From the NCBI RefSeq assembly GCF_002834225.1, contig NZ_NNSR01000073.1, positions 62,001-126,000 on the forward strand: a stretch of 64,000 nucleotides of DNA, written 5' to 3'. Positions within the stretch are counted from its first letter, which is position 1. Each line of letters starts with the position of its first letter. Below the pieces are notes generated by a model. That model was not told the DNA's origin. It saw only the letters and a list, made by a program, of their open reading frames with translations, and searched no databases. A program made the translations under genes and the position numbers. The stretch is from Ruminococcus bromii. GTDB taxonomy: Bacteria; Bacillota; Clostridia; Oscillospirales; Acutalibacteraceae. This document shows, piece by piece, positions 41,656 to 50,903 of this stretch.

Positions 41656-43191
41656 TCAGCCGTCAATTTCTACGAGGGCGAAGCTTTGCGGTGACATTGT
41701 TACCTTGCCGTTTGCAAATTCAGCGTTGCCAAGGGAATATACTGTTTTGCCTGTATATTTTGCGTTCATTACTGCACTTTCACCGAGGGGGTTAAAGTAC
41801 ATAACGAGGTTGCCTCTCTTGTATGCAAAAGGAATTTTGCCTTCTTCATACATAAATTCAAGCTCACCGTTGCCTTTAAGGTCATCGTACTTGTGACGAA
41901 GTGCAATGATGTCTGTTACAACCTTGTAGATGCTGTCGTGATCGTCCTTCTGATTCTCAACAGTCGGAGCGTCGGCACTCTTATCAACTGCAAGATACGG
42001 CTCGTCACTTGTTGAGAAACCGAGGTTCTTACCGCTGTTCCACTGCATAGGAGTACGGGAGCCTGTTCTTGAATAACCGCCCTCCTTGCTTACGATGCCT
42101 TTCTGGTATCTCATGCCGATTTCATCACCGTAGTAGAGGAACGGAACACCCGGCATCGTGAAAATGAATGCATTCACAAGCTTGATAGCCTCTTTGTCAA
42201 GATATGCCGTAACTCTCGGCATATCGTGGTTGTTTGTCATAAAGCTGATGTAGCCGTTGTCCTTTGTCTTTTCATAGTTAGGGAGATATTCATCTGCAAA
42301 TGCCTTAATATCGCCCTTGCCGTTAGGATTGAAAACAGCCTGATCGCCGAATTCACCGTAGCGGAAAAGTCTGCTGTAGCCGTTTCCGTAGTGGTCAAGA
42401 TAAAAGTCCATGTGGAAACCTGCATTGTTGATTGCTCTTTCGGGATTGCACCACTCTGCAACCATTGCGGCATTCGGATATTCCCTGTCGAGCATATCAC
42501 GCACCCCACGCCAGATTTTTGCCGTTGCAATTTTATCGTCATCGTTCTTAACAAGTGAGTCAGCCATGTCAACTCTGAAACCGTCAGCACCCTTGTCAAG
42601 CCAGAAACGCATAACATCCTTCATAGCCTCTGCTGTTGCAAGACAGTCGGGATGATCACACGGCAACTGCCATTCGGGATGTGTGATTTCGTGAAAACCG
42701 TAGTTAAGAGCAGGCTGTGAGCTGAAGTAGTTTACCATATAGTTGCCGTCACGCTCGCAAAGTCCGCACATCATACGGTACTGCGGCGGTGCGTCCCATA
42801 CGCTCTTTGTAAAAATGTAACGGTTTGAATATTCGCTCTTTGCGGCTTTCTTGGCCTCTAAAAACCATTCGTGCTGGTCTGATGTGTGACCGGGAACGAG
42901 GTCAAGAAGAATCTTGATTCCCTTTTTGTGAGCCTCGTTGAAAAGACGAACAAGGTCATCATTTGTGCCGTAACGCTCTGCAACCTTCTTGTAGTTGCGA
43001 ACATCATAGCCTGCATCCATAAAAGGTGAATCGTAAATCGGGTTGAGCCAGATTGCGTTGCAGCCGAGGCTTTTTACATAATCAAGCTTGCTGATGATAC
43101 CCTCGATGTCACCGATTCCGTCACCGTTGGTATCACAGAAACTCTGCGGATAAATTTCATAGAAAACAGCGTCGTTAAGCCAGTTTGGCAT
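41656..43191 (-). CDS. GH13 alpha-glucosidase/alpha-amylase family enzyme
   Basis: This 511-residue protein has the four conserved GH13 regions: LLDLVPGHTS, GFRVDMAD (nucleophile Asp), VAEWCNP (acid/base Glu), and SFMTNNHDMPR (transition-state Asp). The start WLNDAVFYEIYPQSFCDTNGDGIGDIEGI is that of oligo-1,6-glucosidase and related intracellular enzymes. No signal peptide is present, so it acts on short alpha-glucans inside the cell. The short C-terminal beta domain ends SFALVEIDG. The precise linkage specificity is not readable. It stands alone. Confidence 0.93.
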   Translation of the reverse strand: MPNWLNDAVFYEIYPQSFCDTNGDGIGDIEGIISKLDYVKSLGCNAIWLNPIYDSPFMDAGYDVRNYKKVAERYGTNDDLVRLFNEAHKKGIKILLDLVPGHTSDQHEWFLEAKKAAKSEYSNRYIFTKSVWDAPPQYRMMCGLCERDGNYMVNYFSSQPALNYGFHEITHPEWQLPCDHPDCLATAEAMKDVMRFWLDKGADGFRVDMADSLVKNDDDKIATAKIWRGVRDMLDREYPNAAMVAEWCNPERAINNAGFHMDFYLDHYGNGYSRLFRYGEFGDQAVFNPNGKGDIKAFADEYLPNYEKTKDNGYISFMTNNHDMPRVTAYLDKEAIKLVNAFIFTMPGVPFLYYGDEIGMRYQKGIVSKEGGYSRTGSRTPMQWNSGKNLGFSTSDEPYLAVDKSADAPTVENQKDDHDSIYKVVTDIIALRHKYDDLKGNGELEFMYEEGKIPFAYKRGNLVMYFNPLGESAVMNAKYTGKTVYSLGNAEFANGKVTMSPQSFALVEIDG

Positions 43192-43420
43192 AAAAAATCA
43201 TTCCTTTCGCTTTTTATTTTCTGTGGCTGTATCTTACGGCAACATTGTAGCATTAAATTGTTATGTTGGCAACCTTTTTGTATTGCATACGCTATATTCG
43301 ACAATTATGTGTGAAAAAACAGCCAAATTTTATTCCAGTAATATTTACTTGCAAAAATGCTCCGTCCATCATAATATGTAAACAGATGTATGTGTATCGG
43401 AATTTAGGGGAGGGAGTATT

Positions 43421-43975
43421 TTGACTGTTGACAAACTCGGTGATAATAAACTGCTGATTAAGCTTGATGAATCGGATATGGAGAATTTTGAGCTTGATTT
43501 CGGAAAAATGAGCCTTGAAAACGAGGATAATCAAAAGGTGATTATCGGACTTATGCGACTTGCCTGTTGTAGGGCGGGGCTTGACACAAACGGTAAAAAT
43601 GTGAAAATAGAGGCCTTTTCGTTCGGCAATGAATGTTGTATCCTCGTTACGGCAAATCCGAAAAAACGAAAATACAGGCTGAAAAAGTCCGACAGCGGTC
43701 TGTGCTGGAAAATGGCGAATGCGTCTGATTTTCTGAATGCGGTAGAGGTTTTGTACCGCAGTAACATTTGTTGCAGAAAAAGCTCCGCATACGAAATGTC
43801 GGGAAATTATTACCTTGTGTTTGATTATTTTTCGTTGCCGAAGCATATGATACGGGTGTTGTCAGAATACGGTGAAAGACAAAAGCACCGCAATGCAGCG
43901 GCAAGGGTGCGTGAAAACGCAAACCTGTTGTGCCATACCGACGCAGTTGCGGTGATAGGAAAGTTTCTTGTGTAA
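43421..43975 (+). CDS. MecA-like adaptor protein
   Basis: The 184-residue protein is initiated at TTG (43421), with GGGGAGGGAG 6 bases upstream. The N-terminal domain (KLGDNKLLIKLDESDMENFELDFGKM) and the C-terminal alpha/beta domain (ECCILVTANPKKRKY, then FLNAVEVLYRS and YYLVFDYFS) follow the MecA/YpbH layout. MecA recruits substrates such as ComK or Spo0A to the ClpC protease in Bacillus. The similarity is one of overall pattern and not strong at the residue level, so the assignment is moderate. Confidence 0.65.
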   Translation: MTVDKLGDNKLLIKLDESDMENFELDFGKMSLENEDNQKVIIGLMRLACCRAGLDTNGKNVKIEAFSFGNECCILVTANPKKRKYRLKKSDSGLCWKMANASDFLNAVEVLYRSNICCRKSSAYEMSGNYYLVFDYFSLPKHMIRVLSEYGERQKHRNAAARVRENANLLCHTDAVAVIGKFLV

Positions 43976-44023
43976 ATTGAAAATGGAAAATTGAAAGTTG
44001 AAAATTGTTTTGTTTGATTAAAA

Positions 44024-44056
44024 AACACCCTTTCGGAAATACTCCGAAAGGGTGTT
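44024..44056 (+). terminator. terminator between the MecA-like gene and the RHH gene
   Basis: AACACCCTTTCGG (44024-44036) pairs with CCGAAAGGGTGTT (44044-44056). A-rich and T-containing flanks allow function on both strands. The same stem sequence occurs at 41597. Confidence 0.8.
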
Positions 44057-44071
44057 AATCTATGCGTATGT

Positions 44072-44248
44072 TTAATCTTTTTTTACTTCAATTTCGCCGT
44101 GTTCTTCTTCAAAGGACTTAACCCTTTGCTTTATATACTGCTCAATTTCACGATTTGCGGAACGACCTTCATAGTCGGCAACATATCTGAATTTCTGAAA
44201 AAGCGTGCGGTTAACTCTCAGAGTGTATCGTAAAATATTATCATCCAT
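44072..44248 (-). CDS. ribbon-helix-helix (Arc-type) regulator
   Basis: A 58-residue frame starts at ATG 44248 with AGGAG 8 bases upstream. The strand ILRYTLRVNR is followed by two helices (TLFQKFRYVADYEGRSANREIEQYIKQR) and an acidic-lysine tail, the compact Arc/MetJ plan. It is divergent from the SLOG gene at 44363. The intervening sequence contains repeated TATGACAC/GTGTCATA half-sites, so it probably represses both itself and that gene. Confidence 0.8.
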   Translation of the reverse strand: MDDNILRYTLRVNRTLFQKFRYVADYEGRSANREIEQYIKQRVKSFEEEHGEIEVKKD

Positions 44249-44261
44249 AATCGGTACTCCT

Positions 44262-44352
44262 AAATGTTATTATGACACTATTTTAATGTAATTATTGCGT
44301 CAAAACGAAAATGGTGCTATTATGATGTCATAATGGTGTCATAATTTTAGGA
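44262..44352. promoter_or_regulatory. operator with repeated half-sites between RHH and SLOG genes
   Basis: The sequence ATTATGACACTATTTT near 44270 is mirrored by ATGATGTCATAATGGTGTCATAAT near 44329-44348, and ATGGTGCTATTATGA lies between. At least three copies of the TATGACAC-type half-site in both orientations lie within 90 bases, as expected for cooperative binding of a ribbon-helix-helix dimer. Confidence 0.65.
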
Positions 44353-44362
44353 GTGTGAAAAA

Positions 44363-44701
44363 ATGAAAATTGCGATAGTAGGCTCAAGAAGTATTACAGT
44401 GAATAATTTAGGCGATTATTTACCTGGGAATACAACTGAAATAGTAAGCGGTGGTGCTATTGGTGTTGACAGAAGTGCGAGAAATTACGCTAAGACACAT
44501 AATATTAAACTAAAAGAATTTTTACCCGAATACGAACGATACGGGTGGTCAGCACCTTTGAAAAGAAATTTGCAAATAATTGATTGTGCCGATGAAGTTA
44601 TTGCATTTTGGGACGGTATGTCACACGGAACACGGTTTGTTATAGAGAATTGCAAAAGAAAAAATGTGCCGATTAAGGTTTATGCTTTGGCAAATAAGTA
44701 A
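44363..44701 (+). CDS. SLOG-fold protein (YspA/DUF2493-like)
   Basis: The protein of 112 residues begins MKIAIVGSRSITVN and has the SLOG glycine loop EIVSGGAIGVDRSARNYA, then PLKRNLQIIDCADEVIAFWDGMSHGT. This is a single-domain DprA/LOG-like Rossmann fold of the DUF2493 group. Such proteins probably bind nucleotide-derived ligands. The gene is under a shared operator with a ribbon-helix-helix repressor and is AT-rich relative to its neighbours. No toxin or effector domain is attached. Confidence 0.82.
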   Translation: MKIAIVGSRSITVNNLGDYLPGNTTEIVSGGAIGVDRSARNYAKTHNIKLKEFLPEYERYGWSAPLKRNLQIIDCADEVIAFWDGMSHGTRFVIENCKRKNVPIKVYALANK

Positions 44702-44736
44702 TGTTGCAAACGAACCGAAAATTTCATATATAAAAA

Positions 44737-44790
44737 ACGGTCGGGCAACATAACTTTGCATTTTGCAAAGCAGCTGCCCGACCGAAATTT
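44737..44790. terminator. convergent terminator, dispersed repeat form
   Basis: CGGTCGGGCA (44738-44747) pairs with TGCCCGACCG (44775-44784), and CTTTGCA/TGCAAAG form an inner stem. A and T runs on the two sides suit termination from either side. It resembles the elements at 10599, 48250 and 49640. Confidence 0.8.
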
Positions 44791-44810
44791 TTAATTTTAA
44801 ATTTACAAAA

Positions 44811-45188
44811 CTATCTTTGCTTGGAAAACGAAAATTCGATTCTGTCGTTATCATAATCAAGCACCATTGTAAGTACTCCGCTGTCATAGCTAAGCTTGTA
44901 TGCCGTGCCGTTTACCGAGAGGTCAACGGAAGTTCCGTTGAAGGTGTATGTTGAATCGCATGAAATCCCTGCAAGAGTGACGGTGCAGTTGCTGCTGTCT
45001 TTAAATTCAAGCCCGAACTGATCCTCGTCAACTCCGAGTTCGCTGTATGAAATTGTTTCGCCGTTTGTCTTTGCTGTTGTCGGTACCCATTTGCCGATTA
45101 TTTCGGTATTTTTGTTGCTTCCGCATCCGCAGAAAATTGATGCGAAAACCATCGCACACAGCACAAGGCACATAACCTTGACTTTCAT
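44811..45188 (-). CDS. small lipoprotein, unknown function
   Basis: The 125-residue protein starts MKVKVMCLVLCAMVFASIFCGCGS, a lipoprotein signal with the lipidated Cys at about residue 20-22. The mature part reads IIGKWVPTTAKTNGETISYSELG...YTFNGTSVDLSVNGTAYKLSY, a beta-rich pattern like the small lipocalin-like proteins that begin with 'GKW'. It probably sits on the outer face of the membrane. The start codon 45188 is preferred over an in-frame ATG at 45197 because it is followed directly by the basic signal start. Confidence 0.78.
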   Translation of the reverse strand: MKVKVMCLVLCAMVFASIFCGCGSNKNTEIIGKWVPTTAKTNGETISYSELGVDEDQFGLEFKDSSNCTVTLAGISCDSTYTFNGTSVDLSVNGTAYKLSYDSGVLTMVLDYDNDRIEFSFSKQR

Positions 45189-45319
45189 ATAATACACACC
45201 CTTGAAATTGTTTGTTCCTGTTCCCTTTTATGCAATATATTTTACCATTTAACTCTTTATTCGTCAAACTTTAAATGTGATAAATTTGAAATTATATGCT
45301 ACATTTTATTTGCGAATAA

Positions 45320-45348
45320 TTGACAAATCAGTACATAAATGAGATAAT
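45320..45348 (+). promoter_or_regulatory. promoter of valS
   Basis: TTGACA at 45320-45325 and GATAAT at 45343-45348 are 17 bases apart. Transcription would begin near 45355. No T-box structure is visible between it and the start codon. Confidence 0.7.
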
Positions 45349-45403
45349 AAAAAGGTATATGAACTCGGTTTATCCGAACAATAAATCAAGAGGAGTAATG
45401 ACT

Positions 45404-48097
45404 ATGGCAAAGGAACTTGCTAAATCCTACAACCCGTCAGAGTTTGAGGACAGAATTTACGACTTCTGGCTGAAAGGTAACTACTTCCATGCAGAGGTTG
45501 ACAAAGATAAAAAACCTTATACAATCGTAATGCCGCCGCCAAACATCACAGGTCAGCTGCATATGGGACACGCACTTGACGAAACACTTCAGGACATTCT
45601 TATCCGTTGGAGAAGAATGCAGGGCTACAGCGCACTTTGGCTTCCCGGTACAGACCATGCGTCAATCGCTACAGAGGCTAAAATCGTTGAGGCAATGCGT
45701 AAAGAGGGCATCACCAAAGAAGACCTCGGCAGAGAAGAATTTTTAAAGCGTGCATGGGAATGGAAAAAGGAATACGGCGGAAGAATCACAAGTCAGCTTA
45801 AAAAGCTCGGTTCAAGCTGTGACTGGGAGCGTGAGCGCTTCACAATGGACGAGGGCTGTTCAAAGGCTGTTAAAGAAGTTTTTGTTCGCCTTTATAATGA
45901 CGGAAAAATCTACCGTGGCAACCGTATGGTAAACTGGTGTCCTCATTGCTGTACATCAATTTCGGATGCCGAGGTTGAATACAAGGAGCAGAACGGTCAT
46001 TTCTGGCACCTGCTCTATCAGGTTAAGGAAACAGGCGAGTACCTTGAAATCGCAACAACCCGTCCCGAAACAATGCTCGGTGATACTGCTGTTGCCGTCA
46101 ACAAGGACGATGAGCGTTACAAGCACCTCCACGGCTGTCATGTAATCCTTCCGCTCCTTAACAAGGAAATCCCGATTGTCTGTGATGAACACGCAGATAT
46201 GGAAAAGGGAACAGGTGTTGTTAAAATTACTCCTGCACACGACCCTAACGACTTTGAAGTCGGTCAGCGCTGCAATCTTCCGATTGTCCGTTGCTTTACA
46301 TATGACGGTCACCTTACAGGCGCAAAGGATGTTGAAGAATACAACGAGTTAAAGGCAAAGGGACAGCTTGCCGAAAATGAACCCGAGGTTCTCGACTGCG
46401 GAAAATATGCAGGCATGACAACAATGGAGGCAAGAGAGGCTATTGTTGCCGACCTTAAAGAAATCGGCGCTCTCAAAGAGGTTGAAGATCTTACTCACGA
46501 TGTCGGCACTTGCTACCGTTGTCACACAACAATTGAGCCTATGGTTTCAAAGCAGTGGTTTGTAAAAATGGCTCCGCTTGCAAAGCCTGCAATTGATGTT
46601 GTCCGCAAGGGCGACACAAAATTCATCCCCGAAAGATTTGAAAAGGTTTACTTCCATTGGATGGAGAATATCAAGGATTGGTGTATTTCCCGTCAGCTTT
46701 GGTGGGGACACAGAATCCCTGCATGGTACTGCGATGACTGCGGCGAAGTTATGGTTGCAAAAGACGCACCCGAAAAGTGCTGTAAGTGCGGCAGTACACA
46801 CATTCATCAGGACGAGGACACTCTCGACACATGGTTCAGTTCGGCACTTTGGCCGTTCTCAACACTCGGCTGGCCCGACAAAACTCCCGAACTTGAGTAT
46901 TTCTATCCCACAAGCACTCTTGTAACAGGTTATGATATCATCTTCTTCTGGGTTGCAAGAATGATTTTCTCGGCTTGTGAAAATATGGGTTCTGCTCCGT
47001 TCAAGACCGTATTTATGCACGGTATTGTAAGAGATGAAAACGGCATAAAGATGTCAAAATCTCTCGGCAACGGTATCGACCCGCTTGAAGTTATTGACAA
47101 ATACGGTGCAGACGCACTCCGTTTCTTCCTTGCAACAGGCAACACACCCGGTAACGATATGCGTTATTCCGACAAGCGTGTTGAGGCTTGCGCTAACTTT
47201 GCAAACAAGCTCTGGAACGCATCCCGTTATGTTCACATGAACATTGACGACCACGATGTTAAGAATGAACTTCCGAAAACTCTCACAACAGAGGACAAGT
47301 GGATTGTTTCAACTCTCAACACAGTTGCAAAAGAAGTAAACGAAAATCTTGAGAAGTTTGAACTCGGCATTGCAGTTCAGAAGATTTATGAATTCATCTG
47401 GGACTGCTACTGCGATTGGTACATTGAGCTTGTTAAGACAAGACTTTCAAGTGACGGTGAGGACGCTCAGAATGCAAGACAGGTACTCCTTTATGTGCTT
47501 GATCAAATTCTCAGACTTCTCCACCCGTTTATGCCGTACATCACAGAAGAAATCTGGCAGACAATTCCTCACGAGGGCGAAACGGTAATGCTCGCAAAGT
47601 ATCCCGAATACAACGCAGAGCTTAATTATCCCGAGGCATCGGATGAAATGGAAAAAATTATGTCTGCAATCCGTGCAATCCGTAACCGCCGTGCAGAGAT
47701 GAATGTTCCGCCGTCAAGAAAAGCAAAGGTTTATGTTGCAACAAAGTTTGCCGACACATTCAGGGACGGTACACAGTTCATTCAGAAGCTTGCATCTGCA
47801 AGCGAGGTTGAAGTTGCAGAAAGCTTTGAAATTGAGGGTGCTGTAAATATTGTAACATCAGATGCAAAGATTTACATTCCTATGGACGAACTCGTTGACA
47901 GGGAAAAGGAACTTGCAAGACTCAACAAGGAACTTGAACAGGTTAAAAAGCGTCTTGCACAGAGCGAGGGTAAACTCAACAATCAGGGCTTTGTTGCAAA
48001 AGCTCCCGAGGCTGTAATAGAAAAGGTTAAGGGACAGGCCGCAAAGGAAAGGGAACAGATTGCTCTTATCGAGGCCGCAATCGCCGCACTCAAATAA
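45404..48097 (+). CDS. valS: valyl-tRNA synthetase
   Basis: The enzyme of 897 residues charges tRNA-Val. The start [15 protein letters not shown] is set by the AGGAG 8 bases upstream and by the promoter just before it. Marks are [15 protein letters not shown] (HIGH region), the editing domain with [15 protein letters not shown], zinc-knuckle-like CYRCHT and [46 protein letters not shown] and a C-terminal coiled coil (about 830-895, [17 protein letters not shown]). Length is standard. Confidence 0.97.
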   Translation: MAKELAKSYNPSEFEDRIYDFWLKGNYFHAEVDKDKKPYTIVMPPPNITGQLHMGHALDETLQDILIRWRRMQGYSALWLPGTDHASIATEAKIVEAMRKEGITKEDLGREEFLKRAWEWKKEYGGRITSQLKKLGSSCDWERERFTMDEGCSKAVKEVFVRLYNDGKIYRGNRMVNWCPHCCTSISDAEVEYKEQNGHFWHLLYQVKETGEYLEIATTRPETMLGDTAVAVNKDDERYKHLHGCHVILPLLNKEIPIVCDEHADMEKGTGVVKITPAHDPNDFEVGQRCNLPIVRCFTYDGHLTGAKDVEEYNELKAKGQLAENEPEVLDCGKYAGMTTMEAREAIVADLKEIGALKEVEDLTHDVGTCYRCHTTIEPMVSKQWFVKMAPLAKPAIDVVRKGDTKFIPERFEKVYFHWMENIKDWCISRQLWWGHRIPAWYCDDCGEVMVAKDAPEKCCKCGSTHIHQDEDTLDTWFSSALWPFSTLGWPDKTPELEYFYPTSTLVTGYDIIFFWVARMIFSACENMGSAPFKTVFMHGIVRDENGIKMSKSLGNGIDPLEVIDKYGADALRFFLATGNTPGNDMRYSDKRVEACANFANKLWNASRYVHMNIDDHDVKNELPKTLTTEDKWIVSTLNTVAKEVNENLEKFELGIAVQKIYEFIWDCYCDWYIELVKTRLSSDGEDAQNARQVLLYVLDQILRLLHPFMPYITEEIWQTIPHEGETVMLAKYPEYNAELNYPEASDEMEKIMSAIRAIRNRRAEMNVPPSRKAKVYVATKFADTFRDGTQFIQKLASASEVEVAESFEIEGAVNIVTSDAKIYIPMDELVDREKELARLNKELEQVKKRLAQSEGKLNNQGFVAKAPEAVIEKVKGQAAKEREQIALIEAAIAALK

Positions 48098-48134
48098 TTC
48101 GGCAATCCGATAAAACAGAATAAAGTTATAATCA

Positions 48135-48172
48135 AAGGCTGAAAGAGCATAGTTGTTCTTTCAGCCTTTTTA
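48135..48172 (+). terminator. terminator of valS
   Basis: AAAGGCTGAAAGA and TCTTTCAGCCTTTTT form a 10-12-base stem about a ten-base loop, with a T run. It begins 37 bases after the stop codon. Confidence 0.87.
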
Positions 48173-48556
48173 TGTTTGTGCAGATAGTCTTATTAGGGAG
48201 AGAGTGAGCTTTTTAAATTGAAAGTTGAAAATTGAAAATGGAAAATTATAGTCGGGAAGACAGTTTGCAAAATGCAACGCATTGTTTCCCGACTGTTTTT
48301 GTATATGGAAGTTGTTGTTTATTTGTATGGAAAAACAGATTTTGTAAATACCCTACGGGATTGTGCGAACGGTTGCAATGTTACGCTCGGGCATAATATG
48401 TTTTTTCAATAATAATTAAGGGTTGCTTAATACACCTTTGTGTATAGGGTGAAGGAATCCGCTCCCGATTGTTAAAATTATTGTAAAAACAGTCGAATTC
48501 CCTTTACTTTTGTTGATAATTATGTTAGTATGTAATAAAAGTTGAGGGAAATGTTT
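48173..48556. repeat. intergenic region with dispersed repeats upstream of the DeoR gene
   Basis: About 380 bases without a gene. At 48217-48250 lies the AT-rich block AATTGAAAGTTGAAAATTG with variants, followed by the hairpin GTCGGGAA..TTCCCGAC (48251-48294) with TTTGCA/TGCAA inside. The phrase CGCTCGGGCATAATATG is at 48384-48400. The first part matches 10567-10660, including the trailing GGAAGTTGTTGT. A possible promoter, TTTACT-17-TAGTAT, lies at about 48505-48533. Confidence 0.65.
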
Positions 48557-49309
48557 ATGGCAAAGAGAATTGACGAAATCAGACAAAAGGTTGAAACCGA
48601 AGGCGAGGTTTTCGTCTCGGATTTAAGCAGAATATATAATGTAACCGAAGAAACTATCAGGCGTGATCTTGAAAAGCTGAAGAATGACGGTATCATTACC
48701 AGAACTTTCGGCGGAGCTGTTCTTAATACAACTTCTCAGAATGACAGAGTGCATTTCTTTAAACGCAAGGGAATTAACCTTGAGGGCAAAAAGAAAATTG
48801 CTAAGCTGCTTGTTGATAAATTTATCGGTGTGAACACGATGATGATTGATAACAGCACAACTGTTCTTGAGGCTGTTAAGCTTTTTAAGGACAATGAAAA
48901 TCTTACCGCAATTACCTTTTCTGCACAGATTTTTCAGGAACTCGACACTTGTAAAATGAAGCTGGTTTCAACCGGCGGACTTTATGATGAAAAAAACCGT
49001 TCTTTCTACGGAAAACCTGCAAAAGAGGCTATGAAAAAGTACAATGTTGACCTTGTTCTCCTCGGATGCAAAGGGCTTGATATGGAAAGAGGCATAACTG
49101 ATTCTTCCGAAGGTGAGGCTGATTTGAAGTCTGAGATGGCAAGCCGTGCCGAGTGTGTGGTATTACTTGCAGACCATTCAAAATTCAACCATACTGCATT
49201 CGTTAATTTTTTGGATTGGGATAGGATTGATTATCTGATTACAGACGAAAAGCCGTCACATGAATGGCTTGAGTTTTGTGAGCAGATGAAAATAAAACTT
49301 ATGTACTGA
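48557..49309 (+). CDS. DeoR/GlpR family transcriptional regulator
   Basis: The protein of 250 residues has an N-terminal winged helix (RIDEIRQKVETEGEVFVSDLSRIYNVTEETIRRDLEKL, the DeoR signature). A C-terminal sugar-phosphate-binding DeoRC domain follows (MMIDNSTTVLEAV, LVSTGGLYDEKNRSFYG, VLLGCKGLDMERGITD, VLLADHSKFNHTAF). Members repress sugar catabolism operons in answer to a phosphorylated sugar. No sugar operon adjoins, so the target is unknown. The start is set by GAGGG 8 bases before ATG 48557. Confidence 0.93.
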   Translation: MAKRIDEIRQKVETEGEVFVSDLSRIYNVTEETIRRDLEKLKNDGIITRTFGGAVLNTTSQNDRVHFFKRKGINLEGKKKIAKLLVDKFIGVNTMMIDNSTTVLEAVKLFKDNENLTAITFSAQIFQELDTCKMKLVSTGGLYDEKNRSFYGKPAKEAMKKYNVDLVLLGCKGLDMERGITDSSEGEADLKSEMASRAECVVLLADHSKFNHTAFVNFLDWDRIDYLITDEKPSHEWLEFCEQMKIKLMY

Positions 49310-49701
49310 TTTACCTTGTCCGGTACATAGTTTGAGCCAGTGCTTTTTATAATTTTACCCATTAAAGCTCCTGTTCTTTTTAATCAAAAACGGCAGGAGC
49401 TTTTGTATTGTCAAAACTTTAGCAGATTTAACAGTTTTGAGAATGCATTGAAAATATTTTTATCATCATTGGATAGTATCGTTAAATCTGAGTTGAATTT
49501 TCAAAAAAACCTAAAAACAACTGATTTCAGTAAGATAACTTTCGGAAACCCCTTGTAAAACCGAACCGCCCTCAGACAGTATATGTACTGCCGAGGGCGG
49601 TTCGGTTTTGTACGGCGGCACGCCGTATCACAAATAAAAAAGTCGGGAACAGAAATTTTGCATTGAAAATCTGCTGCCCGACTTTAATTTTTAATTTGTA
49701 A
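49310..49701. other. intergenic region with three hairpins
   Basis: No convincing gene. A terminator for the DeoR gene is at 49364-49405 (AAAGCTCCTG with CAGGAGCTTTT). A very stable hairpin (AAAACCGAACCGCCCTC with its complement) is at 49556-49608, immediately followed by TACGGCGGCACGCCGTA. A third hairpin, GTCGGG..CCCGAC at 49641-49683, precedes the HTH gene's end and belongs to the dispersed repeat family. Confidence 0.65.
49364..49405 (+). terminator. terminator of the DeoR-type regulator
   Basis: AAAGCTCCTG (49364-49373) and CAGGAGCTTTT (49394-49404) form a ten-base stem. The loop of about 20 bases is A/T-rich. Confidence 0.72.
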
Positions 49702-49896
49702 CTATTTTCTGCCGAGAATATAATCTGTGGAAACTTTGTACAAATCAGCCAGTTTAATTAAATGCTCAACAGGAATTGACTGAAATCCTCTTTCGTAGCG
49801 TGAATAGACCGTCTGCTGAATTCCTAAATATTCGGCAACTTCACTTTGTTTCATATCATGATCTTCTCGCAAATCACGCAGTCTTTTAAAATACAT
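49702..49896 (-). CDS. XRE-family regulator
   Basis: A 64-residue helix-turn-helix protein from ATG 49896: MYFKRLRDLREDHDMKQSEVAEYLGIQQTVYSRYERG, then IPVEHLIKLADLYKVSTDYILGRK. This is the SinR/Xre plan without a C-terminal effector domain. An upstream in-frame extension to 49941 adds sequence unlike the family. It is a stand-alone gene followed on the minus strand by the hairpin at 49640. Confidence 0.86.
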   Translation of the reverse strand: MYFKRLRDLREDHDMKQSEVAEYLGIQQTVYSRYERGFQSIPVEHLIKLADLYKVSTDYILGRK

Positions 49897-49997
49897 ATTA
49901 TCACCCTGCATAGTATCTATCGGTACTATTGACTTTATCATAAATGGGTGATATAATGATTTTATAGTACTTAAAAGTACTAAAGCATTTAACTTAA

Positions 49998-50039
49998 AAG
50001 CACGCCGCAGTTTTTCTCACTTGAAACTGCGGCGTGCTT
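49998..50039 (-). terminator. terminator of the zinc-ribbon membrane protein gene
   Basis: AAGCACGCCGCAGTTT (49998-50013) and AAACTGCGGCGTGCTT (50024-50039) form a perfect 16-base stem with a ten-base loop. On the minus strand it follows the stop codon at 50071. Confidence 0.85.
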
Positions 50040-50070
50040 GAATTTTAGGTTATAAAATTCTCAACATAAT

Positions 50071-50763
50071 TTAATTCACGAAAATATCTTTTCTTCTGTC
50101 AAAATAAACCTTGTTGACAATTGCCATAACAATCGGTATAACGCACTGACCGACTGTTGACGCATCGAATGCCATGTAATCTGTTGTGCATGAAATTAAA
50201 ATGGCATAAATAATCGCAATGGCAATATTAAGACCGTAAAGTGCAACAACCATTTTCGGACCGTTCTTTTTCAATCCTGAAAGCTGAAAACGGGTTACGA
50301 TCATAAAAACGGCAAGTACAAGAAGCAATATGCCATACACGATGTCAACCGCTTTTACACCCGGATAAAGTGAATATACGGTAAGCGGATCAATTTGCTC
50401 GGTTTCGTAAATACTGCCTGTCATGTACAAAACAGCATAGCATACATTAAAGAACGCACCTGCAAAAAGTGCAAAGTAAATCAGAAATTTGTACCAACCC
50501 ATCTGATGTCCGTTGAATTTATCGGGATACTGTGGGTACTGCTGATACGGTTGATTGTACATCGGTTGCCGATACTGATTCGGTTGCTGATATTGATTGT
50601 AATTTGGCTGTTGATATTGCTGATTAGGTTGCTGATAATTAGCCTGCTGATTGTTAAAATCAGGCTGAGTGTTTTGCTGTTGATTGTTTATGAGCGGTGT
50701 ACCGCATGACTGACAGAATTTTGTGCCGTCAGGACATTGATTTCCGCAATTCGGACAAAACAT
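50071..50763 (-). CDS. zinc-ribbon membrane protein with Q/N/Y/P-rich linker
   Basis: The protein of 230 residues starts with a zinc ribbon (MFCPNCGNQCPDGTKFCQSCGT). A low-complexity linker of about 60 residues made of Q, N, P and Y follows (YQQPNQQYQQPNY type). Then come four membrane helices (about 92-115, 138-158, 170-192, 200-218). Such zinc-ribbon/membrane proteins are frequent in Clostridia, and their role is unknown. It has its own strong terminator downstream. The linker repeats might vary in length between strains. Confidence 0.8.
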   Translation of the reverse strand: MFCPNCGNQCPDGTKFCQSCGTPLINNQQQNTQPDFNNQQANYQQPNQQYQQPNYNQYQQPNQYRQPMYNQPYQQYPQYPDKFNGHQMGWYKFLIYFALFAGAFFNVCYAVLYMTGSIYETEQIDPLTVYSLYPGVKAVDIVYGILLLVLAVFMIVTRFQLSGLKKNGPKMVVALYGLNIAIAIIYAILISCTTDYMAFDASTVGQCVIPIVMAIVNKVYFDRRKDIFVN

Positions 50764-50903
50764 AGAATCCCTCTCTCAAGTAAAATCAGAGATTAAATCT
50801 CCGAAAGAATTTTACCATAAATAATTACAATAATCAACAAAATTCTCAAAATGTACATTAGACAACCCTCCGAAATCATCGGAAGGGTAAATCTTTTATG
50901 ATT

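Noticed and set aside
45198..45403. T-box leader for valS
   Set aside because: The promoter at 45320-45348 leaves only about 50 bases of leader, too short, and no T-box sequence is present.
49340..49558. 72-codon plus-strand frame downstream of the DeoR gene
   Set aside because: It runs through a clear terminator hairpin, has no ribosome site and has low-complexity AT-rich composition.
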